Of a DNA stretch of 35,377 bases, positions 23,722-31,964 are shown piece by piece (the stretch's first letter is position 1; each line of letters opens with the position of its first letter). The notes beneath the pieces were generated by a model. It worked only from the letters and a program-made list of their open reading frames with translations, was not told the DNA's origin and did not search any database. The stretch spans positions 1 through 35,377 of the forward strand of contig CAYOLL010000054.1 in NCBI GenBank assembly GCA_964404765.1. The letters run 5' to 3'. The DNA is from CAYOLL01 sp964404765 [NCBI: uncultured Gemmatimonadota bacterium] (GTDB lineage Bacteria > 4572-55). Made by a program: the position numbers and the translations under genes.

Positions 23722-23799
23722 GCCATGGAAATTAATTACTGCATCAGGGTCTGATTGTTTAAAGTGCAAAAAATTATTCAAAATCACACGCAAAGATTA

Positions 23800-24741
23800 A
23801 TGAGTTTTATGAATACAATTGAAGCATGGCGTTTTAATACAGCAAGTTTTTTAAACCATCATCGCATTTTGCATTATCTAATGTTGGGGAGCTTTAAGAC
23901 CATTATCGTTTTATGGCTAGTCAGCTTCAGTCCGGGTTGTTCTGCGCCGCCGTCAGAGACAGCGATTCGTGGGACACAAACGGTTTATGTCGATGAGGGG
24001 CTATACCCGCTGATTGTGGCTGAACGCGACACGTTTATGAAATTGTATAAAGACGCAACGATTGAGATAAAATCCATCAATACACGCGAAGGAATTGTTA
24101 AACTACTAAACAACGAGTCCGAAATTTTTATTAGCACGCGGTTGCTTAATCAGGAAGAGTTCGATTTTGTCAAGCAGAATCAGATTGCAGTTGATACCAA
24201 CAGATTTTGCTTTGATGGCATTGCGGCGATTGTCGATAGCAACAGTCCATTAGTGCAGATTGAATTGGATCGGTTGACCGACGTCTTATTAGGCCGAAGT
24301 CCTGATTATAAGGCTGTTTTGCCGCAAGCTAACTCTGGGGTGTATGAATATATCAAGATGCAAGCGCTAAAAGGCGAAGATCCTGTAGGTATAGAAATTG
24401 CGCTGACCGAAGCCGGAGTGATTGACTCAGTGCGTGGTCGGCTTGATCGAATCGGTCTGGTTAGTTACAGTGTTTTGGCGGACAGCTCCGTTAAGACAAT
24501 CCGAATTGGTGTTATTGATCCGTTTAAAGCGGTTGTAAATTTTTATGAGCCACATCCTGCTTATTTTTTGTTGGATATTTATCCATTCAGCCGATTGTCT
24601 TATGTTTTTTTACATGAAGTTGGTGGTGGACTTGCAACTGGTTTTACTGCATTTTTAGTAGGTAACGAAGGTCAAAGAATTGTGTTAGATCATAAACTGG
24701 CTCCGGCAGCGGTGCCGGTTAAGCTGAATCATACTCAATAA
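23800..24741 (+). CDS. PstS-like substrate-binding lipoprotein
   Basis: A protein of up to 313 residues with a lipobox FSPGC (C47) and a periplasmic type II binding-protein fold of the phosphate-binding (PBP-like) family: TQTVYVDEGLYPLIVAERD, SEIFISTRLLNQEEF, IAAIVDSNSPLVQIELDRLT, NSGVYEYIK, and IYPFSRLSYVFL near the end with a GFTAFLVGNEGQRIV tail. No pstCAB transporter genes are near. Homologous genes sit next to exbBDD-tonB and TPR genes in Bacteroidetes and relatives, so a role in the TonB system or cell envelope is more likely than ABC phosphate uptake. The start is uncertain: no strong ribosome-binding site is seen, and ATG at 23881 would give a more usual 20-residue signal peptide. Confidence 0.8.
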   Translation: MSFMNTIEAWRFNTASFLNHHRILHYLMLGSFKTIIVLWLVSFSPGCSAPPSETAIRGTQTVYVDEGLYPLIVAERDTFMKLYKDATIEIKSINTREGIVKLLNNESEIFISTRLLNQEEFDFVKQNQIAVDTNRFCFDGIAAIVDSNSPLVQIELDRLTDVLLGRSPDYKAVLPQANSGVYEYIKMQALKGEDPVGIEIALTEAGVIDSVRGRLDRIGLVSYSVLADSSVKTIRIGVIDPFKAVVNFYEPHPAYFLLDIYPFSRLSYVFLHEVGGGLATGFTAFLVGNEGQRIVLDHKLAPAAVPVKLNHTQ

Positions 24742-24761
24742 TATCTGAAGGGAGTTTGGAA

Positions 24762-26471
24762 ATGATGCGAAAATGGAAACAAATCACCGTGGGTTTGATT
24801 GTCTTCTTATTTGCTTCCGTCTGGACTGTAATCGCACAAGAAGCGAAATTGGAAGAGGTTGTTACCCTCATCAAGCAGCATGGTTACGAGCAGGCGTTGC
24901 AACGATTAGACGCACTTAGTGTTGATTTAGCACGCACTTCTGCCCGTTATCATATTTTGATGGGTGATGCCAACATTGGTTTGGAAAAATATGATGCAGC
25001 GGAAGGCAATTATCAACAGGCGCTGAAGATTGACGCGAAAAATATGCAGGCATATCAGCACTTGGCTGATCTTTATATCACTAAAAAAGATTATGGTAAA
25101 GCTATTGAGCAAATTGGCAAAGCCATTTCCAAGGAGAAAAAAGATAAAAAGACGATTTTTGATCTGCAATTAGTCCTTGCCAAGACATTTGTGGAAGCGG
25201 ATTCGGTAGATCAGGCATGGAAAATTTTATTGGAGTTGCAAGGTAAAGACGAAAAAAATTCGACCATCAATGAAATGTTAGGTGATGTTTACATCAAAAA
25301 GCGCATTCAAGACAATGCGCTGATTTACTACAAGAAAGCTGAAGAGTTAGACGCTAACAACGTCAGCGTTAAGCATAAAATTGCCAAGGTTCATGTGCGG
25401 CTAAAGCAATGGACAGAAGCGGTTGATAAATATAACGAGATTATCGGCAGGGACTCCACGTATGTTTCGGCGTATTTGGAAGTTGGCAATATTTTGCATT
25501 CAGCAGGTAAGTTTGGTAATGCCGTATTTTACTATGAGAAGTTTTTGAAGTATGATCAAAAGAATTTGTCGGCGTACCGAAATTGTGCTCAGGATTATTT
25601 GGATATTCGGAAATATGATGAGGCTTACCAAATTGCCAATGCCGGCTTGCAGCACTTTGCCAATGATCCATATTTGAAAAGAACAAAAGCCGCCGGCGCG
25701 TACAAAAAAGATCAACATCAAGAAGCATTAGACATTTACACAACGTTGCCCGATTCCGTGGTTGGCGGTGAGGAATTGTTTACAATGGGCAAATGCTATC
25801 TTGGGGTGAAAAATACGCCGAAAGCCATCGAATATTTGAAAAAAGCGGCGACAATCGACCCGTCCATTAAAAATGTGCACATGGAAATTGGCAATGCCTG
25901 TCTGAAGGATAAAAATTTCCCATGTGCTGTTGAAGAGTATAAGCAGGTTTTAGTGGAAGATCCAAAAGCCGTTAATGCATACTACTTTATGGGTCTGGCT
26001 TATTTTCAACAGAAGAATTTTACCGATGCTATTCAAGCTTTATCGCAAGGCGTTGCCTTAAAAAGCGATTTCATTCCGATGCGTTTCTGGTATGCCAATA
26101 GCTTAAACAGCGCGGATATGCAGGATTCGGCTATGGTGCAATATCAGACGATTATCCAGCAAATCCAGAGCAATGCCGAATTTGAGGCCAAATATAAGAA
26201 TGAAAATTATGAATCGCATCGCACAATTGGCACTTCCCATTTAATTAAAAAGAATTATCCGGAAGCTGTAAAGTATTTAAAAACGGCTGTAACAATCAAT
26301 CCGGATAAACCTGACGGACACCACATGTTGGGCAATGCTTATGTGGGCACTCAAAATTACGAGGCGGCAAAGACGGAATTACGGCAGGCGATTAAGTTAG
26401 ATCCAAAAAATGAAGATATTAAAAAGTTTTTACAAAGTCTTGAAGCGGCAAGCGCCGGCGCTCCAAAATAA
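24762..26471 (+). CDS. Periplasmic tetratricopeptide-repeat protein
   Basis: A 569-residue protein with a signal peptide (about 1-26, KQITVGLIVFLFASVWTVIA, then QEA) followed by about a dozen TPR units along its whole length (for example KYDAAEGNYQQALKIDAKNM, KDYGKAIEQIGKAISKEKK, FTDAIQALSQGVALKSD, NYEAAKTELRQAIKLDPKNE). It has no enzyme domain and is likely a scaffold in the periplasm. The ATG at 24762 is chosen because GGGAG lies seven bases upstream. It is 20 bp after the PstS-like gene, so the two are probably cotranscribed. The pairing of an ExbBDD-TonB operon with a TPR protein recurs in the FCB group. Confidence 0.9.
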   Translation: MMRKWKQITVGLIVFLFASVWTVIAQEAKLEEVVTLIKQHGYEQALQRLDALSVDLARTSARYHILMGDANIGLEKYDAAEGNYQQALKIDAKNMQAYQHLADLYITKKDYGKAIEQIGKAISKEKKDKKTIFDLQLVLAKTFVEADSVDQAWKILLELQGKDEKNSTINEMLGDVYIKKRIQDNALIYYKKAEELDANNVSVKHKIAKVHVRLKQWTEAVDKYNEIIGRDSTYVSAYLEVGNILHSAGKFGNAVFYYEKFLKYDQKNLSAYRNCAQDYLDIRKYDEAYQIANAGLQHFANDPYLKRTKAAGAYKKDQHQEALDIYTTLPDSVVGGEELFTMGKCYLGVKNTPKAIEYLKKAATIDPSIKNVHMEIGNACLKDKNFPCAVEEYKQVLVEDPKAVNAYYFMGLAYFQQKNFTDAIQALSQGVALKSDFIPMRFWYANSLNSADMQDSAMVQYQTIIQQIQSNAEFEAKYKNENYESHRTIGTSHLIKKNYPEAVKYLKTAVTINPDKPDGHHMLGNAYVGTQNYEAAKTELRQAIKLDPKNEDIKKFLQSLEAASAGAPK

Positions 26472-26526
26472 TGATTATTCACGGTTGACTATATAATCAC
26501 ATTTTATAACTATGAGGGAAGAGAAG

Positions 26527-27588
26527 ATGAAAGGGTTAAAGTTTATCAGCATTTTGCTGTTGGCTATGGCAGTTTTCTCATGTGAAAAGCAGAAGATGGA
26601 GCCTTTGGTTTTTGAGTATGAAGATAGCGTGGATGCGTATTACAAATTCAAATTTAAGTCGCCTAAAGGTTGGGCAGCATCTGCCGATCCGGGTCATGTA
26701 CAACTGCTGTCTTCTCAGGATGCTTACAATCGCTTTGCGGACCCGAATTCACCAAGCGTCATCGGCGGAATGATTAAGATTGATATCACGACATTCGAAA
26801 AGGATACGACCGGCACAGTAGCGATGGATTCATCCGGCTTGCGGGTAACATTGGCGCAGTTTGCCGATAAAATCAAGGCTGAAGATCGCGAATGGCTGGG
26901 TGATCCGCCCTATGACAAAGAATCTGATGTGCAAGTGGCCGGATATCCCGCCAAAAAAATGGAGTATAAGGTAGCAGTTACCAAAGGGATGATTCTAAAG
27001 AGTGAAAAATATGCCGTTGTGGTGGATACATTGGGCTATTTGATTGAATTTAAGTCTTATAACGAGATGTTTGAGCAATACATGCCCGCTTTTAATACGC
27101 TGGTCGGCAGTCTCGAAATTCCGCGCGCGCTGCCCAAGACCGCCGAGGAATCGGCAATGGATATCGTGTTGCCATCTAAAGCGTTCTTGAATTACAATGG
27201 CGGCAATATCACGATGAAGTATCCGGACAACTTCAACGCCTCAAAACCGGCAAAACAAGGGGATGCTGAATTTGCGGTGATGTTCCAGGGTTATCGGGTG
27301 GATTGTACGGTTCTGGTTGATGTTTTGCCGGCTAAGGGATTGACTGTCGAAAAGGTTTTTGGCCAAAGCGAAGCTGCCTATAAGAGCAAAAGCAAAGGCG
27401 AAGCAAAAATCGGCGGAGAGAAAGCCATGTATATCAACTATTCGGTGATGAAAGATGTCGGTAGTCGAGTTTATTTCTCGGTTAAGGGTGACAAAATTTA
27501 TCGCGTTACGATGAACTGGCATAAGCCGATGGAAAAAGATTTCTTGCCGGTTTTTGAACAAATGGTCGCCAGTATTGGCATTAAGTAA
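26527..27588 (+). CDS. Lipoprotein with two tandem PsbP/DcrB-like domains
   Basis: A 353-residue lipoprotein: signal MKGLKFISILLLAMAVFSC with lipobox VFSC (C19). The mature part looks like two copies of one alpha/beta domain. Copy one (about 30-200) contains FKFKSPKGW, VAGYPAKKMEY, EKYAVVVDTLGYLIEFKSYN and FNTLVGSLEI. Copy two (about 215-353) contains ITMKYPDNF, IGGEKAMYINYSV, VYFSVKGDKIYRVTMNWHKP and FEQMVASIGI. The order of motifs is the same in both, which suggests internal duplication of a PsbP/DcrB-type fold. Function is unknown. The start at 26527 is chosen because GGGAAGAG precedes it. It lies 55 bp after the TPR gene. Confidence 0.82.
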   Translation: MKGLKFISILLLAMAVFSCEKQKMEPLVFEYEDSVDAYYKFKFKSPKGWAASADPGHVQLLSSQDAYNRFADPNSPSVIGGMIKIDITTFEKDTTGTVAMDSSGLRVTLAQFADKIKAEDREWLGDPPYDKESDVQVAGYPAKKMEYKVAVTKGMILKSEKYAVVVDTLGYLIEFKSYNEMFEQYMPAFNTLVGSLEIPRALPKTAEESAMDIVLPSKAFLNYNGGNITMKYPDNFNASKPAKQGDAEFAVMFQGYRVDCTVLVDVLPAKGLTVEKVFGQSEAAYKSKSKGEAKIGGEKAMYINYSVMKDVGSRVYFSVKGDKIYRVTMNWHKPMEKDFLPVFEQMVASIGIK

Positions 27589-27635
27589 AGCGAGATATTT
27601 CGCCGTTTTTACCAAATCCACAAGCAAAAAACTTG

Positions 27636-27674
27636 AAAAACCGACTCTTCTAACCGGAAGGGTCGGTTTTTTTT
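27636..27674. terminator. Bidirectional terminator between convergent genes
   Basis: AAAAACCGACTCTTC (27636-27650) pairs with GGAAGGGTCGGTTTTT (27656-27671), with A-runs and T-runs at both ends. It serves the lipoprotein gene (+) and the methyltransferase gene (-). The stop codon of the methyltransferase (27650-27652) lies inside the hairpin. Confidence 0.8.
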
Positions 27675-28294
27675 AGGTATCGCGCTCCTATTAATATGCG
27701 ATCCTGGATATATTCGGTATGGTCTCTGAAAAAGCTGTGCATATTTAGTGTGGCCAATAGTTCCGTTTCGCGCTGCCGTTTGTGAATAAATGCGTATGCG
27801 CCATTATTTTTCAAAACAGCTGCCGCCGTGCGACAAGTATCGACAAAGCAGCAGGCAACTTCATGCATAGCGATCCTTCGCGTTAAATCCGGAGGCAATT
27901 GCCCGGAGCCGGTCGGGAAATATGGCGGATTCATTAGGACGAGGTCGTATTTTTTATGCGCAAAAGGTTGTTGTAAATCCCGCAGATCGCTATGTTGAAT
28001 ATCAATACGGCGCTCTAAACCGTTATAAAGAATACTACGTCTGGCCATGTCCGCCAGGTTTACTTGAAGCTCGATTGCCGTAATTTGAGTGTTTGGCCAT
28101 GCCTGCGCCAATAGCAGGGCAATAATTCCGCCGCCGGTACCCATTTCTAAAACGGTCGAAGTGGCCGGATAATGTTTTCTGACAAAATTAAGGAGCAAAA
28201 TAGCATCTTCCGTGTAGCGATAGCCGGATTTTTTTTGTATTATAAAGAGTTCTTGTGCGATAAGTGTTTCTAACTCTTCATCGTGTTGAAACAT
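27650..28294 (-). CDS. trmN6: TrmN6-like tRNA1(Val) (adenine37-N6)-methyltransferase
   Basis: A 214-residue SAM-dependent methyltransferase. Motif I is VLEMGTGGGIIAL (48-60) and the N6-adenine catalytic motif is NPPYF (122-126). The N-terminus (QELFIIQKKSGYRYTEDAIL) and KRQRETELL near the C-terminus match the TrmN6/YfiC family, which methylates A37 of tRNA1(Val); the N-terminal FRF substrate loop is only loosely recognisable. The start at 28294 is chosen over upstream ATGs because it matches family length and the longer reading would run through the divergent gene at 28326. Its last codons lie in the terminator hairpin. Confidence 0.85.
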   Translation of the reverse strand: MFQHDEELETLIAQELFIIQKKSGYRYTEDAILLLNFVRKHYPATSTVLEMGTGGGIIALLLAQAWPNTQITAIELQVNLADMARRSILYNGLERRIDIQHSDLRDLQQPFAHKKYDLVLMNPPYFPTGSGQLPPDLTRRIAMHEVACCFVDTCRTAAAVLKNNGAYAFIHKRQRETELLATLNMHSFFRDHTEYIQDRILIGARYLKKTDPSG

Positions 28295-28325
28295 TGTTTC
28301 TTTGAAATTTACAAGGAGATTTAAC

Positions 28326-28517
28326 ATGGCTTTACTCGTGAATATCCTACGCCTCATTGTATTTTTTATTGTTGTCAAACTGATATGGGGCATTATCACC
28401 GCCGTTTTCATGCCGAACCATACTGCCTCAAAACGATCCGCACGCATTCCCAATTCTCGTTGGGCTCGTTTCAATAAATCGCAGGTGGAAGATGCCGATT
28501 ACACGGAAATTCAATAA
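28326..28517 (+). CDS. Small single-helix membrane protein, unknown function
   Basis: A 63-residue protein: one hydrophobic helix (about 1-29, LLVNILRLIVFFIVVKLIWG) then a polar, basic tail (ASKRSARIPNSRWARFNKS) ending acidic. The start at 28326 is chosen because AAGGAGAT precedes it; a longer reading from 28302 adds eight residues without support. It is divergent from the methyltransferase with only 31 bp between the two starts, so its promoter must overlap that coding region. I do not recognise the family. A MITE lies 30 bp after the stop. Confidence 0.6.
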   Translation: MALLVNILRLIVFFIVVKLIWGIITAVFMPNHTASKRSARIPNSRWARFNKSQVEDADYTEIQ

Positions 28518-28547
28518 CTTTCCACCAGAAAATGTGGCGGCTTAATT

Positions 28548-28700
28548 GGCAAGTTTCAATTGTACCTAACACTCTTTCAGTCTGTCATGCCCGAATGTTT
28601 CTATCGGGCATCCACAGCCCGACTGGATTCCCGCTAACAACATGCGGGCATGACACACTTGGAAGTGATAGGTACAAAATGGTATTTTATGAAACTTGCC
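28548..28700. mobile_element. 153-bp MITE, copy B, with 8-bp target duplication
   Basis: Starts GGCAAGTTTCA and ends with its exact complement TGAAACTTGCC. Flanked by GCTTAATT on both sides (28540-28547 and 28701-28708). Same length and orientation as copy A at 20068-20220, with five substitutions between them. Copy B has perfect 11-bp ends, while copy A has one change in its left end, so B looks closer to the active sequence. Confidence 0.92.
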
Positions 28701-28777
28701 GCTTAATTTGAAATCGTTGAGGTTAGGTTTGTTGTAAGTTAGTAGTCGGCCAGAATTATTGTGGTATATTTAAATCA

Positions 28778-28858
28778 CCATTACGAGGAGCGCTTTTTTG
28801 CGATAAAGCAATCCCCGCCTGCATTTTGAGATTACTTCGCAAAAACGGTTCGCAATGG
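28778..28858. repeat. 81-bp imperfect palindromic repeat
   Basis: CCATTACGAGGAGCGC... at the left end mirrors the complement of ...TTCGCAATGG at the right end, with further matching blocks (TTTTTTGCGA / TCGCAAAAA; AGCAATC / GATTACT). This resembles the widespread CATTGCGAGGAGCGAAGCGACGAAGCAATC class of intergenic repeat. It is decayed and has no coding capacity. Confidence 0.6.
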
Positions 28859-28900
28859 CGGCTCGGTTGAAAATGCCAGTTTATTTGTGTCAAGCTACTT

Positions 28901-28917
28901 AAGACCCTTGGGGTCTT
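28901..28917. other. Perfect 7-bp hairpin AAGACCC/GGGTCTT
   Basis: AAGACCC (28901-28907), loop TTG, GGGTCTT (28911-28917), followed by TCG. It lies between two palindromic repeats and no gene ends close by, so it is more likely another small palindromic unit than a functional terminator. Confidence 0.4.
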
Positions 28918-28991
28918 TCGCAAAAGCATCCTCATAGTCACTTAAGTCACTTACTCCTTTCCAAGTGACAAATATAGCATTTGAAGCACGG

Positions 28992-29062
28992 TGTCATTCC
29001 CAAGGAATCTTCCCGCAAGTTAACGCACAGCTAAATTTTAAGAAGATTCTTACAGAATGACA
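28992..29062. repeat. 71-bp element with GTCATTC-type inverted ends
   Basis: TGTCATTCCCAAGGAATCTT (28992-29011) mirrors the complement of AAGATTCTTACAGAATGACA (29043-29062), about 15 of 20 matching. This is the GTCATTCTG...AAGAATCTT type of intergenic repeat seen in many environmental bacteria. No target duplication is visible. Confidence 0.6.
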
Positions 29063-29136
29063 ACATGCCGGATTTGTTGCCTAAAAAGGAGTAAAATATT
29101 GTCATATTCATTAATTTTCCTGCCAATGGGGAATAC

Positions 29137-30612
29137 ATGACCACACTCAAGCGCTTGCTTGTTCCGTTCATTGTTTTCATTATTTTTCTGATCATCGCCT
29201 ATTTAAGTGAAGATATTCTGATGGAATTTGGCACCGAGGCCATCAGTCAGTCGCTTAAAGTATTTGCCCACGTTGTTCAGATTGGAATTTGGCTATCGGC
29301 TGCCTTTTTAGTAAATCGCCTGTGCGTTGTTTTTTTGTGGGACGGCATTATCCGCCGGACTTTAGGCGGCCCGGTGCCGCGTTTATTGCGCGATTTTACT
29401 TCTGTTCTGATCTACTTAGTTGCGATTACCGGTATCATTAGTTTTGTTTTTGGCAAACCTGTGACCGGTATCTGGGCCACTTCCGGCGCAGTTGGACTGG
29501 TTATTGGTTTTGCGCTGCAGAGCATGATTCTGGATATCTTCACCGGGCTGGCCATTAATATTGATCGGCCATACAAGCTGGGCGATTGGATCGTTGTACA
29601 CGACAAGCAGCGTTATGATGACCGCATCTATGGCCAGATTCAGGAAGTAAATTGGCGAACGACCCGCATACGTACTCGCGACGGGAATATTGTAGTCATT
29701 CCCAACAGCGTCATGGGTCAATCCATCATCACCAATCACATGACACCGGAGCCTTTAGCCAGGCAGAAGCTTGTTTTTTGTCTGGATTATTCGGTGCCGC
29801 CGGAGCGGGCGGCGCGTATTCTTTTGGCTGGTGTTAAAGCAGTTATTGGTCCGGGCGGGCCGCGACCCAAACCGGAACCGGTTGTGCGCATTGCCGGCAC
29901 AAATTCCACCGGGGTAGAATATTGGGTGCGCTATTGGATTAAGTATGGCGAAGATGCGCCCGGCCTGGTACGGCACAGTGTGGCGCACAGCATTTTGGAA
30001 CACTTGCAACATACAGGCATTATGCTGGCCTACGAAAAGCTTGATGTTTATCACGCCGAAATGCCTTCCCGCCAGTTGGATACGCAATCTATTGAAGATC
30101 GAACTAAACTGTTGGAGCGAATCGAATTGTTTAGCAGTCTGCAAAAAACAGAGCTCCAGGAATTAGCCACCAATATGAACCAGCGTGTCTTTAAAGATAA
30201 GGAAAAGTTGATCAAAGCCGGAGATCACGATAACTCAATGTTTATTTTGGTCGAAGGTTTTCTTGAAGTTTTTGCAGACGTTAAAAATAATGGTGAGGAA
30301 GTCAAAGTTGGGCGGATTAAGCCCGGTCAGTTTTTTGGCGAGATGTCTTTGTTGACGGGGGAAGCGCGCTCGGCAACCATTATTGCGGCAACCGAAACTG
30401 TTGCTTATGAAATCACAAAAGATCATGTGGACTCGATTTTACGTAAACGACCGGCGATTGCCGATACAGTCAGCCGAGTGATTGCCGAGCGAAAATTGAT
30501 GAATTCGAAAGTGCTGGAAAATGCCACTCAAGCGCAAAAGAAAGAGCAAACCGACAATATGGCGCAGCAGATAATGTCCAAAATGCGCGAATTCTTCAAG
30601 GGTGTATTTTAG
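29137..30612 (+). CDS. MscS-type mechanosensitive channel with C-terminal cyclic-nucleotide-binding domain
   Basis: A 491-residue inner-membrane channel. Four hydrophobic helices (about 8-24, 42-62, 86-106, 111-140); the last is the MscS pore helix (GAVGLVIGFALQSMILDIFT) and runs into INIDRPYKLGDWI. The beta domain (about 145-210, TTRIRTRDGNIVVIPNS) and cytoplasmic vestibule (to about 320) follow. Residues about 335-455 form a cNMP-binding domain with the phosphate cassette FFGEMSLLTGEARSAT, including G401, E402 and R411, so ligand binding looks intact. A charged tail ends the protein. This is the bCNG-type architecture, in which ligand gating replaces or adds to tension gating. GGGGA precedes the ATG. 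Convergent with the kinase gene at 30723. Confidence 0.93.
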   Translation: MTTLKRLLVPFIVFIIFLIIAYLSEDILMEFGTEAISQSLKVFAHVVQIGIWLSAAFLVNRLCVVFLWDGIIRRTLGGPVPRLLRDFTSVLIYLVAITGIISFVFGKPVTGIWATSGAVGLVIGFALQSMILDIFTGLAINIDRPYKLGDWIVVHDKQRYDDRIYGQIQEVNWRTTRIRTRDGNIVVIPNSVMGQSIITNHMTPEPLARQKLVFCLDYSVPPERAARILLAGVKAVIGPGGPRPKPEPVVRIAGTNSTGVEYWVRYWIKYGEDAPGLVRHSVAHSILEHLQHTGIMLAYEKLDVYHAEMPSRQLDTQSIEDRTKLLERIELFSSLQKTELQELATNMNQRVFKDKEKLIKAGDHDNSMFILVEGFLEVFADVKNNGEEVKVGRIKPGQFFGEMSLLTGEARSATIIAATETVAYEITKDHVDSILRKRPAIADTVSRVIAERKLMNSKVLENATQAQKKEQTDNMAQQIMSKMREFFKGVF

Positions 30613-30722
30613 CCGGTATTTTATCTTGCTTTTTGCAATTTTGTGGGTCTAAAACTGCAACTTCTGACCTTAACTCGTTTTACGTGGCACTGTCAGCGCA
30701 ATAGAAATGATACTTCTTGAAC

Positions 30723-31853
30723 TCAAGACATGCTATTTTTATTTTCAGCAGGCGGTGGTATTTTAGGAAAACTGATCTGGAAAGTTGTGCCCTGACCGAC
30801 CAGGCTATGGACATGGATCGTCCCTTTATTTTTTCCCGTTGCCATTTTGGTAATGGTCAAGCCCAGGCCTAATCCTTGCTGTTCAAGCTGGAGACGGTTT
30901 GCCTGATAAAATTTTTCAAAAATTTGATTTATTTGCACAGAATCCATTCCGGGTCCAAAATCCTGAATTTCAAAGCAAACATTTTGTCCTGTCACCAAAA
31001 TCCGAAAATTGATCTGACTACCTTCCGGACTAAACTTAATCGCATTTAGCAACACATGAAATAAGGCCTCACGAATATCCGCTTCGCAAACCCGTATCCA
31101 AAGCTCTTCAGCGTCTTCAATTAAATTAATAGTAATTTTTTTGCTTTTGGCAATTTTACCAATTTTTTCGATCACCGAATTCGCCAGCCCGCCGGTCATG
31201 ACTGGGAAAACGCCACCCAAGTGATTTTCACTATTTGCTTCCAGCTCAAAACGAGTAACCAGGATAAATTCGTCAATGACAAGTTCCAACCGATTACCGT
31301 TTTCGGCAATACTGTTGGCAAAATCCGTCAGCTGTTGCTCGTTTTGATATAGTTTGGCTAAAATAAGTTCAGCATAGCCCTTTACTTTGGTAAGCGGGGT
31401 GCGAAATTCGTGAGAAAGCACTTTAATGATTTCATCACGAATATAATTGAGATGGCGTCGATAGTTTACTTCTGCCAACTCAGCCATTCTGGCCAGCTTG
31501 CCCTGCACGGTCGCCAGCAGGTCAGCGCTGGAGAAGGGCTTTTTTATGTAGTCGTCAACCCCGAGTTTTTTGGCCTCGTTGACATCTTCGCCACCGATTT
31601 TGGCTGTTAGAAAAATAAAAGGAATATCCTGAAACTCCGACATCGTTCGCAGTGTTTTGTAAAAAGTCAGACCGTCCATGATGGGCATCATGATATCGGA
31701 TATGATGAGATGCGGTTTATCAAGTTGGATACTGCTCAAGGCCTCCCGGCCATTTGGCGCAGTTTTAACCTCATAACCATTAAAGGTCAGAATTCCTTTA
31801 AGGGCTTCGGAAACTGTCAGGCTGTCTTCAACAATCAATAGTTTATGTTTCAT
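30723..31853 (-). CDS. Receiver-histidine kinase hybrid (N-terminal REC, HisKA, HATPase), first copy
   Basis: A 376-residue soluble signalling protein with the receiver placed before the kinase. REC (about 3-120): D53 in IISDIMMP, T83 and K105 in YIKKPF, complete. HisKA (about 138-205): H148 in VLSHEFRTPL. HATPase (about 255-370): N-box in HVLLNAIKFSPEG, G1 box DFGPGM and G2 box GLGLGLTI. It has no sensor or membrane segment, so input must come through phosphorylation of the receiver or a partner. It is a paralogue of the gene at 31965, with 111 bp between. A clear ribosome-binding site is not seen. It ends about 110 bp from the convergent MscS gene. Confidence 0.92.
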   Translation of the reverse strand: MKHKLLIVEDSLTVSEALKGILTFNGYEVKTAPNGREALSSIQLDKPHLIISDIMMPIMDGLTFYKTLRTMSEFQDIPFIFLTAKIGGEDVNEAKKLGVDDYIKKPFSSADLLATVQGKLARMAELAEVNYRRHLNYIRDEIIKVLSHEFRTPLTKVKGYAELILAKLYQNEQQLTDFANSIAENGNRLELVIDEFILVTRFELEANSENHLGGVFPVMTGGLANSVIEKIGKIAKSKKITINLIEDAEELWIRVCEADIREALFHVLLNAIKFSPEGSQINFRILVTGQNVCFEIQDFGPGMDSVQINQIFEKFYQANRLQLEQQGLGLGLTITKMATGKNKGTIHVHSLVGQGTTFQISFPKIPPPAENKNSMS

Positions 31854-31964
31854 GGCGCGACTACTCTTGAGTATTCCTAATCTTTATGACCGGCTTAAAC
31901 TATTGATGCATAAAAGAGGCCATCGTTCAGACAAATAGTGACATACTGAAATTCTATTTTCCTG

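Noticed and set aside
28295-28474. N-terminal extension of the TrmN6-like methyltransferase to 28474
   Set aside because: The extra 60 residues do not fit the family and lie antisense to the small membrane gene at 28326, which has a good ribosome-binding site.
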